A stretch of 33,343 nt of DNA from an uncultured Clostridia bacterium (GTDB lineage: Bacteria; Bacillota; Clostridia; TANB77; CAG-508). The stretch lies in the NCBI GenBank assembly GCA_947625645.1, contig CANQPE010000011.1:1-33343 (forward strand), given 5' to 3'. The notes below the pieces were generated by a model that saw only the letters and a list, made by a program, of their open reading frames with translations, was not told the origin of the DNA and made no database searches. Below, piece after piece: positions 23,538 to 32,157 of this stretch. Made by a program: the position numbers and the translations under genes. Numbering within the stretch: position 1 is the first letter of the stretch; the number at the start of each line of letters is the position of its first letter.

Positions 23538-24440
23538 CTATTTTAGTTTAAATTGTGCCACAATGTTGGGATCGTCTAACCAATTTTCCCTTACTTTAAC
23601 CCATGTTTTTAAGTTGATTTTTAACCCAAAATTTTCTTCCATTTCTATTCTTGCCATTCTCCCTATTTTTTTGAGCATTTCTCCATTCTTACCTATAATG
23701 ATTCCTTTATGAGATTCCCTCACACAATAAATGACAGCTTCAATATCATAGATGTCTTGTTTTTCTTTATTTTTTCGTAATTGCATTTTTTCAATTTCTA
23801 CATAAATTCCATGTGGTACTTCTTCTTGCAATAATTTTAAAGCTTTTTCTCGAATGGTTTCTTCTGCTAGTTGTCTTACGGTTTGGTCTGTATATTCCTC
23901 TATATCATAATATGCAGGTCCTGGGTTTAAGTGTTTCTCTATTTCATCTAAGATGACGTCACGGTACTTGGACTGTAAGGCTGAAATTGGTATAACTGCT
24001 TCAAAGGGGTATTCTTTTTTGTATTGTTCTATCAATCCGAGCAATGTTTCTTTTTTTACTAAATCAATTTTATTGATAAGCAGTATGGTTTTCTTCTGCG
24101 CTTCTTTTATTTTTTCAAGAATGCGCGCATCGCCTCTTCCTATTTCTTGGCTTGTTGCTTCAATTAAAAATATGACTAAATCTGCATCATTTAAGCTAGT
24201 AAATGAGGTTTCTATCATGGTTTCATTTAATTTATGTTTTGGTTTGTGAATGCCTGGGGTGTCTATGAATATCATTTGTGCATGTGGTCTATTCACAATT
24301 CCTTTTATGGCTGTCCTTGTTGTCTGGACTTTATTGGCAATGGCTGCTATTTTTTCCCCTACTAATAAATTAATGAGTGTGGATTTTCCTACATTCGTTC
24401 TTCCCATGATTGTGATAAACCCTGATTTCATTTCTGCCAT
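23538..24440 (-). CDS. era: GTPase Era
   Basis: Era is an essential GTPase that binds the 3' end of 16S rRNA in 30S assembly. The 300-residue protein starts at the ATG at 24440 (AAGGAAGGA about 6 bases upstream), giving MAEMKSGFITIMGRTNVGKST. The G1 motif is GRTNVGKS (Lys19), G3 is DTPG, and G4 is NKID. The C-terminal KH domain has GIIIGKNGEMLKKIG. Longer frames upstream to 24512 run into the preceding terminator and are not supported. It is followed by yqzL after 46 bases. Confidence 0.96.
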   Translation of the reverse strand: MAEMKSGFITIMGRTNVGKSTLINLLVGEKIAAIANKVQTTRTAIKGIVNRPHAQMIFIDTPGIHKPKHKLNETMIETSFTSLNDADLVIFLIEATSQEIGRGDARILEKIKEAQKKTILLINKIDLVKKETLLGLIEQYKKEYPFEAVIPISALQSKYRDVILDEIEKHLNPGPAYYDIEEYTDQTVRQLAEETIREKALKLLQEEVPHGIYVEIEKMQLRKNKEKQDIYDIEAVIYCVRESHKGIIIGKNGEMLKKIGRMARIEMEENFGLKINLKTWVKVRENWLDDPNIVAQFKLK

Positions 24441-24488
24441 ATTGTTTCCTTCCTTCTTGATTTTCTCTTCTTTTTTTCTAATATATAA

Positions 24489-24525
24489 AAAGTTCCTATG
24501 CAATGCGCACATTGCTAGGAACTTT
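24489..24525 (-). terminator. Terminator of the glycosyltransferase gene
   Basis: A long hairpin on the minus strand: AAAGTTCCTA then GCAATG pair with CATTGC then TAGGAACTTT (one bulged A), followed by TTTATATA. It overlaps the stop codon of the glycosyltransferase gene. Confidence 0.8.
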
Positions 24526-25816
24526 ACGCATAAGCATGGCGTTTTCTAAAGCTAAGTAAATTCGTAATTTGATTGTCTGTGTTGTCTGCTCTTTTGGTTT
24601 TTCTAGCTCTTTCCTGCTCAAGCTGCCTTTTTTGCTTTTCTGCCACGGATTGACAAATTGCTTTTTGATAAGCAAAATGGGTATCTTGTGCTATTTTGCT
24701 CCAATTGTATTCATTTCTTACTTTACTCTTAGCTCTTTTTGCCATATCTGCACATAGTTTGTGGTCATATAAAACTTCTAAGATAGAATCTGCTATGGAG
24801 TTTGCGTTTCCACAGTATGTTTTCATTCCATTGACTTTGTGTTCAACAATTTCATTTAATCCTCCAATGTCAGATACAACAATTGGATTTTCTGAGAGCA
24901 TTGCTTCTAAAGCTACAATTCCAAATGGTTCATAGGTGCTAGGAAATACAGCAACATCTGCTGCCTTATACATTTTTTGTACATTTTTTCCTTCCATATA
25001 TCCTGCAAAATATACTTTTTCTCCAATTCCTAAAGCATTGACTTGTTGCTTAAGTTCTTCTAACATACCACCCTTTCCGCAAATGACAAGTTTGGCATCG
25101 TGATATCCTTGTAAAATTTTTGGCATTGCTGCAATTAAATGTTGTACACCTTTTTCATATACTAATCTTCCCATAAATAGAATGATTTTTTCATTGTCCA
25201 TAGCAAATTGTCTTCTAAATGTATAATCTCTTTCTACACCATTGAATAAATTAATATTGACACCATTTGGGATAACATTTATTTTTTCATAAGGTAATCC
25301 AAAGAGTCTTTGTAATTCATTTTTCATATAGTTGCTATTTACAATGACTTCTGCTGATTCATAGGTTAGCATCCATTCTGTGTCATTAATATAGCGTTGC
25401 GTTTCATCATGAATTCCACTATTTCTGCCTGCTTCTGTTGCATGAATGGTTGATACAATTGGTATATGATAAGAATTTTTTAAGGTTCTGGCTGCATTAG
25501 CCACTAGCCAATCGTGTGCATGGATGACATCAAAATTTCCTTGTTCTACGATGAGTTCATTGACTTTTGCTATCATAGCAAAGTTTAATTGCATAATCCA
25601 ATCTATAAAATTATTTGGGTGAATCATATAATTATCTACTCTGTATACTTTTACTCCTTTGTCATCTTCAAAATATGGTACATCTCCATCTCTATACGTA
25701 ACTACTGTTACATCGTGTCCATCTTTTATTAGGGTTCTGGATAAGTCATAGACAACTCGTGATATGCCCCCCACCACTCTTGGTGGATATTCCCAAGTTA
25801 ACATTAATATTTTCAT
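24524..25816 (-). CDS. GT4-family glycosyltransferase
   Basis: The 430-residue protein has the GT-B fold of family GT4 retaining enzymes. The N-terminal domain has a GGISRVVYDL loop (Gly16-Gly17) and DVIHAHDWLV. The C-terminal domain has FMGRLVYEKGVQ (Arg217, Lys222) and the EPFGIVALE motif (Glu296, Glu304) that binds the nucleotide-sugar. The closest known types are glycogen-synthase-like and lipid- or polysaccharide-directed GT4 enzymes; the acceptor cannot be told from sequence. The C-terminal 30-40 residues are basic and Gln/Arg-rich. It appears to be a single-gene unit with its own promoter and terminator. GAAAGGGG precedes the ATG. Confidence 0.88.
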   Translation of the reverse strand: MKILMLTWEYPPRVVGGISRVVYDLSRTLIKDGHDVTVVTYRDGDVPYFEDDKGVKVYRVDNYMIHPNNFIDWIMQLNFAMIAKVNELIVEQGNFDVIHAHDWLVANAARTLKNSYHIPIVSTIHATEAGRNSGIHDETQRYINDTEWMLTYESAEVIVNSNYMKNELQRLFGLPYEKINVIPNGVNINLFNGVERDYTFRRQFAMDNEKIILFMGRLVYEKGVQHLIAAMPKILQGYHDAKLVICGKGGMLEELKQQVNALGIGEKVYFAGYMEGKNVQKMYKAADVAVFPSTYEPFGIVALEAMLSENPIVVSDIGGLNEIVEHKVNGMKTYCGNANSIADSILEVLYDHKLCADMAKRAKSKVRNEYNWSKIAQDTHFAYQKAICQSVAEKQKRQLEQERARKTKRADNTDNQITNLLSFRKRHAYA

Positions 25817-25869
25817 TGAGATACCCCTTTCTCATTTTCTTTCGTTTTTTGACATTTTTTTCTTTCCTT

Positions 25870-25898
25870 ATTGTATACAATTTTTTTCGTTTTGTAAA
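25870..25898 (-). promoter_or_regulatory. Promoter of the glycosyltransferase gene
   Basis: On the minus strand TTTACA (25893-25898), a 17-base spacer and TACAAT (25870-25875), about 54 bases before the ATG. Confidence 0.7.
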
Positions 25899-25914
25899 TG
25901 GTTTTTGGGAAATT

Positions 25915-25960
25915 TTATAAAAAAAAGAGAATATGAATCACGTTTGTGATTTCTATTCTC
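25915..25960 (-). terminator. Terminator of rplU-rpmA
   Basis: On the minus strand GAGAATA and ATCAC pair with GTGAT and TATTCTC across a short internal mismatch and loop, followed by a run of eight or more T. Confidence 0.85.
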
Positions 25961-25975
25961 TCATTGATTATCTTT

Positions 25976-26236
25976 TTATGCTTGTACTGGATATACGCTA
26001 ACTTGTTTTTTATCTCTACCTTTTCTTTCAAATTTTACGTTTCCATCTACTAATGCATATAAGGTATCATCACTACCTTTTCCTACATTAACACCTGGAT
26101 GTACATTCGTTCCTCTTTGTCTAACCAAAATATTCCCAGCTAGTACAAATTGACCATCTGCTCTTTTGACACCAAGACGTTTTGATTCACTCTCTCTACC
26201 GTTGTGGCTACTACCTTGCCCTTTTTTATGTGCCAT
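25976..26236 (-). CDS. rpmA: Ribosomal protein L27, short N-terminus
   Basis: The 86-residue L27 starts at the ATG at 26236 with AAAGGAG 8 bases upstream; a GTG at 26245 overlaps the ribosome binding site. The sequence begins [22 protein letters not shown], like the mature or Gram-negative form. Most Firmicutes L27 carry an N-terminal extension removed by the protease Prp, whose gene normally lies between rplU and rpmA. Both the extension and the gene are absent here (gap of 41 bases). The rest ([32 protein letters not shown]) is typical. Confidence 0.97.
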   Translation of the reverse strand: MAHKKGQGSSHNGRESESKRLGVKRADGQFVLAGNILVRQRGTNVHPGVNVGKGSDDTLYALVDGNVKFERKGRDKKQVSVYPVQA

Positions 26237-26277
26237 GCTCTTCACTCCTTTCGGTTTTTGGTTTTATTTTTATTTTA

Positions 26278-26676
26278 CTATGCTTCTACTTTTTTTGTTG
26301 TTTTCGTTGTTGCTGCTGTTTTTGCTACTTCTTCTGTTTTAGCTGCTGTTTGTTTTTTTGCTGCTGCTGTTTTTATTGCTGTAATTTCAACCTTTGTATA
26401 TGGTTGTCTATGTCCTTGTTTTCTTCTGTAATTCTTTTTCGCTTTCATTTTGAAAACAATGATTTTTTTACCTTTTCCGTGTGAAATTACTTTACCTTCT
26501 ACAGTTGCAGATTTTACATATGGAGTTCCTACTTGTGTTTTTCCTTCTTCAGATACAAGAATTACTTTGTCAAATATTACTTTTTTCCCCTCTTCTGCAT
26601 CTAATTTTTCAAAAAATACAACATCTCCTTCTGCTACTTTGTATTGTTTTCCACAGCTTTCGATAATTGCGTACAT
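26278..26676 (-). CDS. rplU: Ribosomal protein L21 with Ala/Lys/Thr-rich tail
   Basis: The 132-residue protein has the L21 fold: [25 protein letters not shown] at the start and [19 protein letters not shown] near residues 79-97, the 23S rRNA-binding end. L21 is usually about 103 residues; here a low-complexity tail rich in Ala, Lys and Thr (about 103-132) follows. It is first in the rplU-rpmA operon, behind a consensus promoter and an L21-type leader. AGGGAGGTG lies about 7 bases before the ATG. Confidence 0.96.
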   Translation of the reverse strand: MYAIIESCGKQYKVAEGDVVFFEKLDAEEGKKVIFDKVILVSEEGKTQVGTPYVKSATVEGKVISHGKGKKIIVFKMKAKKNYRRKQGHRQPYTKVEITAIKTAAAKKQTAAKTEEVAKTAATTKTTKKVEA

Positions 26677-26689
26677 TAAAATGCACCTC

Positions 26690-26775
26690 CCTATTTGTAT
26701 ACTCGCTAATCCTTACATAAGGTAACAAATGTGCTCCATTTGTATTTTGGCACCTTGACTAAGCGGATTACAGTT
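26690..26775 (-). ncRNA. L21-type ribosomal leader
   Basis: The rplU leader contains GTCAAGGTGCC, then GGAGCAC about 12 bases later, and a small hairpin TTACCTTATGTAAGG just before the ribosome binding site. These match what I recall of the Firmicutes L21 leader RNA, an autoregulatory element. I cannot run the Rfam model to confirm. Confidence 0.6.
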
Positions 26776-26779
26776 ACAT

Positions 26780-26808
26780 ATTGTACCATAATTTTTTTAC
26801 TTTGTCAA
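26780..26808 (-). promoter_or_regulatory. Promoter of rplU-rpmA
   Basis: On the minus strand TTGACA (26803-26808), a 17-base spacer and TACAAT (26780-26785). Confidence 0.85.
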
Positions 26809-26850
26809 CTGCAATTCGTAATAATTTTGAGGTATGCGTTGAAAAGTATG

Positions 26851-28362
26851 TTATTTGCTTAATTCTTGCATGGCTTGTTTGTATTGTTCTTCATTTGGTG
26901 CTTTTCCATGCCAGCCTACTTGGTTTTCCATAAAGGATACTCCTTTTCCTTTTATGGTAGATGCTATGATACATGTTGGCTTGCCTTTTATATTTCTAGC
27001 GACTTCAAATGCATTGATGATTTCTTGTATATCATGTCCATCGATTTTGATGATTTCAAACCCGAAACTTTTGAATTTTTCATCCACTGGATATGGACTC
27101 ATGACTTCTTCAATTTTTCCATCTATTTGTAACTGATTATTGTCTACAATAACACATAAATTGTCTAAATGGTATTTGTTTGCTGTCATAGCTGCTTCCC
27201 ATATTTGCCCTTCTTCAATTTCGCCATCTCCTAATACGCAATATACACGATAGGATTTATGGTCTAATTTTGCAGCTATTGCCATTCCATTGGCTGCTGA
27301 TAGTCCTTGTCCTAATGAACCTGTTGTCATGTCTACTCCTGGTATGTGCTTTCTGTCAGGATGTCCTTGCAAATAGCTATCTATATGACGAAATGTCTTT
27401 AAATCTTCTACATCAAAAAAGCCTCTGTTTGCTAGTGTTGCATACAGTGCTGGTGCACAATGTCCTTTTGATAACACAAATCTATCTCTTTCTTCCCACT
27501 TTGGATTTTGAGGATTGATATGCATCTCATGGAAATACAAAACCGTTAAAATATCTGCTATAGAAAGTGAACCTCCTGGATGCCCAGATTGTGCCTGATA
27601 CACCGCTTCTATAATTCCTTTTCTAATTTCTTTTGCTTTCTGGATTAAAATATACTTTATGACATCTATATAATTATCAAAATGATATTGACACAATCTA
27701 TTTATTTCTTTTCTATTCCCATCTGAATATTTATCATATATAACAGCAACATCAATTCCGCTTGCATTAGCTGCTTGAACGCCTATCAAAGAATCTTCAA
27801 AAATCAAACATTCTTCTGGTTGTACATTCAGTAAATCTAATACTTTTAAATATACTTCTGGATTTGGCTTTAATTCTCTAACATCTTCTTTTAATAATAT
27901 TAAAGAAAAATATTGATTAATATCTGCTTTATTTTTTATATTTTTATTTTCGTTTTTATATATTTCCATATTTTTCCCTTTTGTTGTTGAGGCAATCGCT
28001 AATATATATCCATCATCCTTTAATTTTTTTATTAAATTTTCTGCATTTTCTTTATAATCTATTTTATATTTTAGAAAATCTTCAGCAATTTTATATCTTA
28101 AATCATGTATCTCCTGTTTTGTTAAATTTGATTTATATTTTTCTTTTAAATAGCCACAATATTCTAAATATGCATCCTTGCATTTACTATATTCTTTTAA
28201 TTTTCCATCTCTTATTTCCTGTATTCTATTTAATTCATTAAAATCAATTTTTACAGAGCTAATTTGTTTTATTAATTCTATATCAATTTCATTCCAAATT
28301 CCTACTGAATCAATTAAAGTTCCATCCATATCAAATATTACAACTTTCTTCCCCTTTAACAT
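26851..28362 (-). CDS. HAD phosphatase fused to transketolase N-terminal half
   Basis: The 503-residue protein joins two domains. Residues 1-235 are a HAD-type phosphatase: FDMDGT (Asp11, Asp13), IASTTKGK (about 123-130), LKPNP (Lys165) and FEDS (Glu189, Asp190), typical of beta-phosphoglucomutase-like enzymes. From about residue 240 (QKAKEIRKGIIEAVYQAQSGHPGG, His261) to 503 is the thiamine-diphosphate-binding N-terminal half of transketolase, with GDGEIEEGQIWEA (378-390) and DNN (407-409). No start codon lies at the junction, so it appears to be one polypeptide. The C-terminal transketolase half, usually the next gene in split transketolases, is not present downstream; rplU's promoter is. 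The HAD part is richer in Lys, Asn and Ile than the rest. The substrate and whether it pairs with a partner elsewhere are unknown. Confidence 0.88.
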   Translation of the reverse strand: MLKGKKVVIFDMDGTLIDSVGIWNEIDIELIKQISSVKIDFNELNRIQEIRDGKLKEYSKCKDAYLEYCGYLKEKYKSNLTKQEIHDLRYKIAEDFLKYKIDYKENAENLIKKLKDDGYILAIASTTKGKNMEIYKNENKNIKNKADINQYFSLILLKEDVRELKPNPEVYLKVLDLLNVQPEECLIFEDSLIGVQAANASGIDVAVIYDKYSDGNRKEINRLCQYHFDNYIDVIKYILIQKAKEIRKGIIEAVYQAQSGHPGGSLSIADILTVLYFHEMHINPQNPKWEERDRFVLSKGHCAPALYATLANRGFFDVEDLKTFRHIDSYLQGHPDRKHIPGVDMTTGSLGQGLSAANGMAIAAKLDHKSYRVYCVLGDGEIEEGQIWEAAMTANKYHLDNLCVIVDNNQLQIDGKIEEVMSPYPVDEKFKSFGFEIIKIDGHDIQEIINAFEVARNIKGKPTCIIASTIKGKGVSFMENQVGWHGKAPNEEQYKQAMQELSK

Positions 28363-28405
28363 ATTCTTATCTCCTTTTTCTTTTTAATACTAAACAATTC
28401 ATTTT

Positions 28406-29587
28406 TTATTGTTTCTTTTTGTTAGGTTTCTTAAAATATTTCATATCCATTTCTTGTAATTTTACTTTGCTCTTATTTCTATATTCTTCTTTCATATTGT
28501 CCAGTTTCATGATTTCTTTTTTTCTAATAATATGAATGTAAGAAGTAGCAAGAATTTTAACCATATTTGTAATAACCCTTTTATCTTCTGTTGATATTTC
28601 CCCGTATTTTCTTAACATTTTGGGAATATTTTCTGATAAGTTTTTAGATATTTCTCCAAATGTATTTGCATCTGTAGAATAAAATAATTCAAATACTGTA
28701 TCAACAAATATTTTTCTTTGCTCAGCGGTTGTGGTTTCTAACCAATCTGTTAGTGTTTGGTCAATATTTTCACTCGTTTCTGTGTTTTGGTTTAATTGTA
28801 TCAAATCGTCCCTTTCTACTTGCCATGAATAGATATCATGCTGAAATATTCCTTTTTCATTACTTAACACAATTTTCATTTTTTCTTTATGGTTTAAAAT
28901 TCTGCCAATGATTGAATCTTGTGGAATATATGTTTCAATTTTATTAAGAATTGTAGCATTTCCATATTTTTCAATAATCTTTTTATGAAATCCTGGTCCG
29001 TCATAATTATAAACTTTTATCATTCTTTTTTGTATCATTGGAGAAACTGTAATTGCTGAATAAATTGCAACATTTCCTCCTTTGGAATGCCCTCCCATTC
29101 GAACCTTTTTGTTTGGGTACTTTTGTGTAATTTGTTCTGCATATTCTTTCCCTGCTAGTTGGCACGGTACATTGTCCATAAAAGCCATATTAAAATCTTC
29201 TTTCCACCCATATATTGTGCTATCTGTTCCAATATAAGAAATATACATTTCTTTGTCAGATATATGAATGGTAATCGCACAAAACTGTTTTTCTGCTTCT
29301 TTATCATTCGTGCTTATATAATCCGTTACCACCATGTCTTTAAAACGGTTGCTTTGACCTAAATATGTAATTAATTCTTTATCTCCATTATAGCGAAATG
29401 CTTCATTGGGTATGTGTTTCATCTTTTGGGAAATCGTTTCTATGGTTTCCCTTTCGCTCATACAAATTTTGTCAAATAATAAATACGAAAACCTTGCTAA
29501 AATCATACTGTCCACTTCATTAAATTTGAATTTTGAACTTATGGGAATATCTCCTCTCCATAATAAATACTCATTTATATTAGCCAT
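28406..29587 (-). CDS. DUF2974 alpha/beta-hydrolase (lipase-like)
   Basis: The 393-residue protein has a lipase-like GGHSKGGN nucleophile elbow (Ser168) after a predicted beta strand, preceded by ISYIGTDSTIYGWKEDFNMAF (about 117-137) and followed by NYDGPGF. This pattern is that of DUF2974 (Mbeg1-like) proteins. The last 120 residues are helical and Lys/Glu-rich and are not part of the hydrolase core. The ATG at 29587 has AAAGGA 12 bases upstream; an ATG at 29599 is directly adjacent to that site. The substrate is unknown. Sporulation or lipid remodelling roles would be guesses. It is a single gene between two units. Confidence 0.8.
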   Translation of the reverse strand: MANINEYLLWRGDIPISSKFKFNEVDSMILARFSYLLFDKICMSERETIETISQKMKHIPNEAFRYNGDKELITYLGQSNRFKDMVVTDYISTNDKEAEKQFCAITIHISDKEMYISYIGTDSTIYGWKEDFNMAFMDNVPCQLAGKEYAEQITQKYPNKKVRMGGHSKGGNVAIYSAITVSPMIQKRMIKVYNYDGPGFHKKIIEKYGNATILNKIETYIPQDSIIGRILNHKEKMKIVLSNEKGIFQHDIYSWQVERDDLIQLNQNTETSENIDQTLTDWLETTTAEQRKIFVDTVFELFYSTDANTFGEISKNLSENIPKMLRKYGEISTEDKRVITNMVKILATSYIHIIRKKEIMKLDNMKEEYRNKSKVKLQEMDMKYFKKPNKKKQ

Positions 29588-29634
29588 ATGACATCTCATT
29601 CCTTTCTTAGGCACAAACTCTTCTCTTTTCTGAT

Positions 29635-29669
29635 AAAATAAGACTGATATTTTTTATCAGCCTTATTTT
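29635..29669. terminator. Terminator after the NUDIX gene
   Basis: AAAATAAGACTGATA pairs with TATCAGCCTTATTTT (one G-T pair) over a 5-base loop, with T-rich flank on the minus strand. Confidence 0.7.
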
Positions 29670-29696
29670 CCATTTTCGTTTTGGTCTTTCTATTTT

Positions 29697-30152
29697 TTAT
29701 CTGTCAGATTCCACATATTTTATATGGTTAAAAATATCTAGTGGATATATCTTTCCTTCTTCAAAATCTTTTATAAATTGAATGCTTGTGTCATATCCTC
29801 TTAGTTCTTGTTTTGCCATACGCTTTACGTCTTTTATGTCTAACCATTGCACATCTAATATTTCTTCTGTATCAAATTTCATTTTTTCTTCTACAATATC
29901 TGCTGTAAATCTAACCAATGTATGTGTTTCTCCCTGTTCAAAATCGACACAACTGATAGGTAATACTCCTGTAAGTTTTACCTGATAGCCAGTTTCTTCA
30001 TAGGTTTCTCTGATTGCCGCTTCTGTAATGAGTTCGTGTTCATTTACATGCCCCGCAGGAAAACTCCATTGCCCATAACATTTCTTTTTGGCCTCTTGTA
30101 CCATTAATATCTTGTTGTCTTTGACTATAACACAACCTGCTATTATTACCAT
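29697..30152 (-). CDS. NUDIX hydrolase
   Basis: The 151-residue protein carries the NUDIX box from Gly34 to about Val58: GHVNEHE followed by REx2EExG (Arg48, Glu49, Glu52, Glu53, Gly55). These residues bind the metal and cleave nucleoside diphosphate-linked substrates. The N-terminal strand MVIIAGCVIVKDNKILMVQEAKKKCYGQWSFPAGH is typical of MutT/ADP-ribose pyrophosphatase-like members. The start at 30152 has AAAGGAGAG about 6 bases upstream; a longer frame to 30179 lacks support. Exact substrate is unknown. Confidence 0.92.
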   Translation of the reverse strand: MVIIAGCVIVKDNKILMVQEAKKKCYGQWSFPAGHVNEHELITEAAIRETYEETGYQVKLTGVLPISCVDFEQGETHTLVRFTADIVEEKMKFDTEEILDVQWLDIKDVKRMAKQELRGYDTSIQFIKDFEEGKIYPLDIFNHIKYVESDR

Positions 30153-30321
30153 AATTCTCTCCTTTTTTCTACCATTCAATAACGCAAAACGTTCCGAATC
30201 TCAACTGTTAAAATTATAGTAACATAATGAAATTGATATTGCAATAGTTTTTACATATTTCGCGAAAAATTTATCCGTTCCTTATCACACCAATTAAATA
30301 TTTATGTAATTTTTTCATAGT

Positions 30322-30912
30322 TTATCTTACGCTGGCTAATTCTTTTTCCGTTTTTATCATCTTTTTGTTGTCTTTATTGCTAACAAATATCATCTTAAAT
30401 ATTGTTCTAACCGATGGTTGAATAAAGAATAATTGTGTGAAGTATGCAAATGGGAAATTAAAGCATATTAATTTTAGCCAATTGGCAAGTAATGTGAATA
30501 TATGAAATCCCATACCATACGGATAATATAAAAATGCTGCTATAAAACTCATTGTAGGACACATGATTCCAACTGTTGCACATATAATTGCAGTTTCAAA
30601 CAAAACAGGATGCGTTGTTTTCATATCAAATACTTTTGAAGCAAGTTTAAATGATAATGGCTGGCCTACAAATATTTCTAAACTATAAGCTAAACAAAAT
30701 TCAACTAAAATGACAGCCCATATTGGTAGCATTTGACCACACATCATAACTCCACCTTGTTTATTGATTGCCGCTATTACACTTGTCTCTTCATTCATAG
30801 CCATTAGCGTATTTCCATTAACAACATATAGACTAAAGAAAACATAAGCATGCACTGTTATGATAACTGTAATGAAAGCAAACATTAACTTTTGAAATTT
30901 GTTTTGTGGCAT
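30322..30912 (-). CDS. DUF2798-like membrane protein
   Basis: The 196-residue protein has four to five membrane helices (from about residue 8, 55, 110 and 145 on) and begins MPQNKFQKLMFAFITVIITVHAYVFF, which matches DUF2798 proteins. The start at 30912 has AAAGGAGAG about 9 bases upstream; the longer frame to 31041 is not supported by a ribosome binding site. It is preceded by a consensus promoter about 150 bases upstream. Function of DUF2798 is unknown. Confidence 0.75.
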   Translation of the reverse strand: MPQNKFQKLMFAFITVIITVHAYVFFSLYVVNGNTLMAMNEETSVIAAINKQGGVMMCGQMLPIWAVILVEFCLAYSLEIFVGQPLSFKLASKVFDMKTTHPVLFETAIICATVGIMCPTMSFIAAFLYYPYGMGFHIFTLLANWLKLICFNFPFAYFTQLFFIQPSVRTIFKMIFVSNKDNKKMIKTEKELASVR

Positions 30913-31066
30913 TTTTTCTTCTCTCCTTTCTTTAAAAACAAAACACACATAGTGTCCTTCGCAAATAAATCTCTCTATACGATATCGCTTTATAAAAAGT
31001 TCTGTAATCAGATTTATGTGCTTAAGCACTACATGTGTCATCTTTTTAATTATTTTTATATTTTAT

Positions 31067-31095
31067 ATTTTAGCAAAATATTTTTATTTTGTCAA
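31067..31095 (-). promoter_or_regulatory. Promoter of the DUF2798-like gene
   Basis: On the minus strand TTGACA (31090-31095), a 17-base spacer and TAAAAT (31067-31072). The leader of about 150 bases before the start codon shows no recognisable riboswitch. Confidence 0.75.
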
Positions 31096-31215
31096 AGCCA
31101 TCTTTGCTAAAATCTTATAAATAACTTTGTTAAAAAAATACCCATCCTAAACATAACTCATGAAATAATTTATTTATTTTTTTGTAAACATCAATCATTC
31201 ATAAAGTAAAAATAA

Positions 31216-32157
31216 TTAATTTTCATCTAAAAGCTTTTCTAATATTTCATCATACACGGGGTCATTGCGCTTAGTTGTGTCTTTTATCATAATATCTTCA
31301 TTTGTAATATTTCCTATTGACCAAGAATAACGTTCTTCTGTTAATTTTCCAAATAACTTTGTATTTTCTTTTAATATCATCATACTTTCCTTGTCAACCC
31401 AAATTTCCTCATAATCATCATTCTCATTATTTTTTCTTAATACATAACATTCTTTTTCCTGATAAATATCATCTCTAATTTCAAGAGATGCACATTCTAT
31501 TTTTCCCAAATTATAAAAATCTTCTAAACAGATAGTAGAAACTTCGCGATCTCTTATATCTGCACTCATATCATTAGAAGCAACTCCCCTTCCGTCATTT
31601 AATTTATAAAATTGTATATATTTATATCCATTTTCTGTTACAAATCCATAATCTATCCAGTCATCTTTTGCATCTTTTTCTTTTTCAAGGTCACTAACTA
31701 GCTTATATTTTCCATTTTTGTAATAAAATGAAAGAGTCCAAACACTACTAGGCTTTTTAATAAATGAAAAATTTTCTTCTTGTTTTAGCTCTTGAAGATT
31801 TTGATATACAGTAGTGATAATATTATGATTATAATTATAATCATTTTCAATTTTAATATACTTTGCTAATACAGTTCCTCCAGTTGCTATTGATACTATT
31901 ATGAATATACTAATAATATATTTTAAAATTTTTATTTTTCTATTATATTTTTTTAAATAATCAATTTCATAATTATTCTCTATTACTTCTTGATTTTCTG
32001 TTTGTGTTTTTTCTTTTTGTATTGCTTTTAATATTTTATTGCAATTCTTACAATTATCAACATGTGTTTCAATAAATTCATTACTTACTTTACTCAAAGT
32101 TTTTTCTACATAGTTTGGAATTAAATCCCTTACAATTTCACATTCTTTGTTAATCAT
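31216..32157 (-). CDS. Anti-sigma factor with zinc-finger domain
   Basis: The 313-residue protein starts with a ZAS/HC2-type zinc finger: Cys6, then ETHVDNCKNC giving His32, Cys36 and Cys39. A membrane helix (about 78-100) follows and then a large extracytoplasmic domain that includes IRDDIYQEKECYVLRKNNEND and a LolA/MucB-like strand-rich pattern. It overlaps the sigma gene by 8 bases, the standard coupled pair. Such proteins hold an ECF sigma factor at the membrane until an envelope signal releases it. The signal is not evident from sequence. Confidence 0.85.
   Translation of the reverse strand: MINKECEIVRDLIPNYVEKTLSKVSNEFIETHVDNCKNCNKILKAIQKEKTQTENQEVIENNYEIDYLKKYNRKIKILKYIISIFIIVSIATGGTVLAKYIKIENDYNYNHNIITTVYQNLQELKQEENFSFIKKPSSVWTLSFYYKNGKYKLVSDLEKEKDAKDDWIDYGFVTENGYKYIQFYKLNDGRGVASNDMSADIRDREVSTICLEDFYNLGKIECASLEIRDDIYQEKECYVLRKNNENDDYEEIWVDKESMMILKENTKLFGKLTEERYSWSIGNITNEDIMIKDTTKRNDPVYDEILEKLLDEN

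Noticed and set aside
23491..24512. Longer starts for yqzL and era
   Set aside because: The longer frames overlap the ribosome binding site or the upstream terminator and do not match the families.
30912..31041. N-terminal extension of the DUF2798-like protein
   Set aside because: There is no ribosome binding site at 31041, and the family start MPQNKFQ lies at 30912 with a good one.
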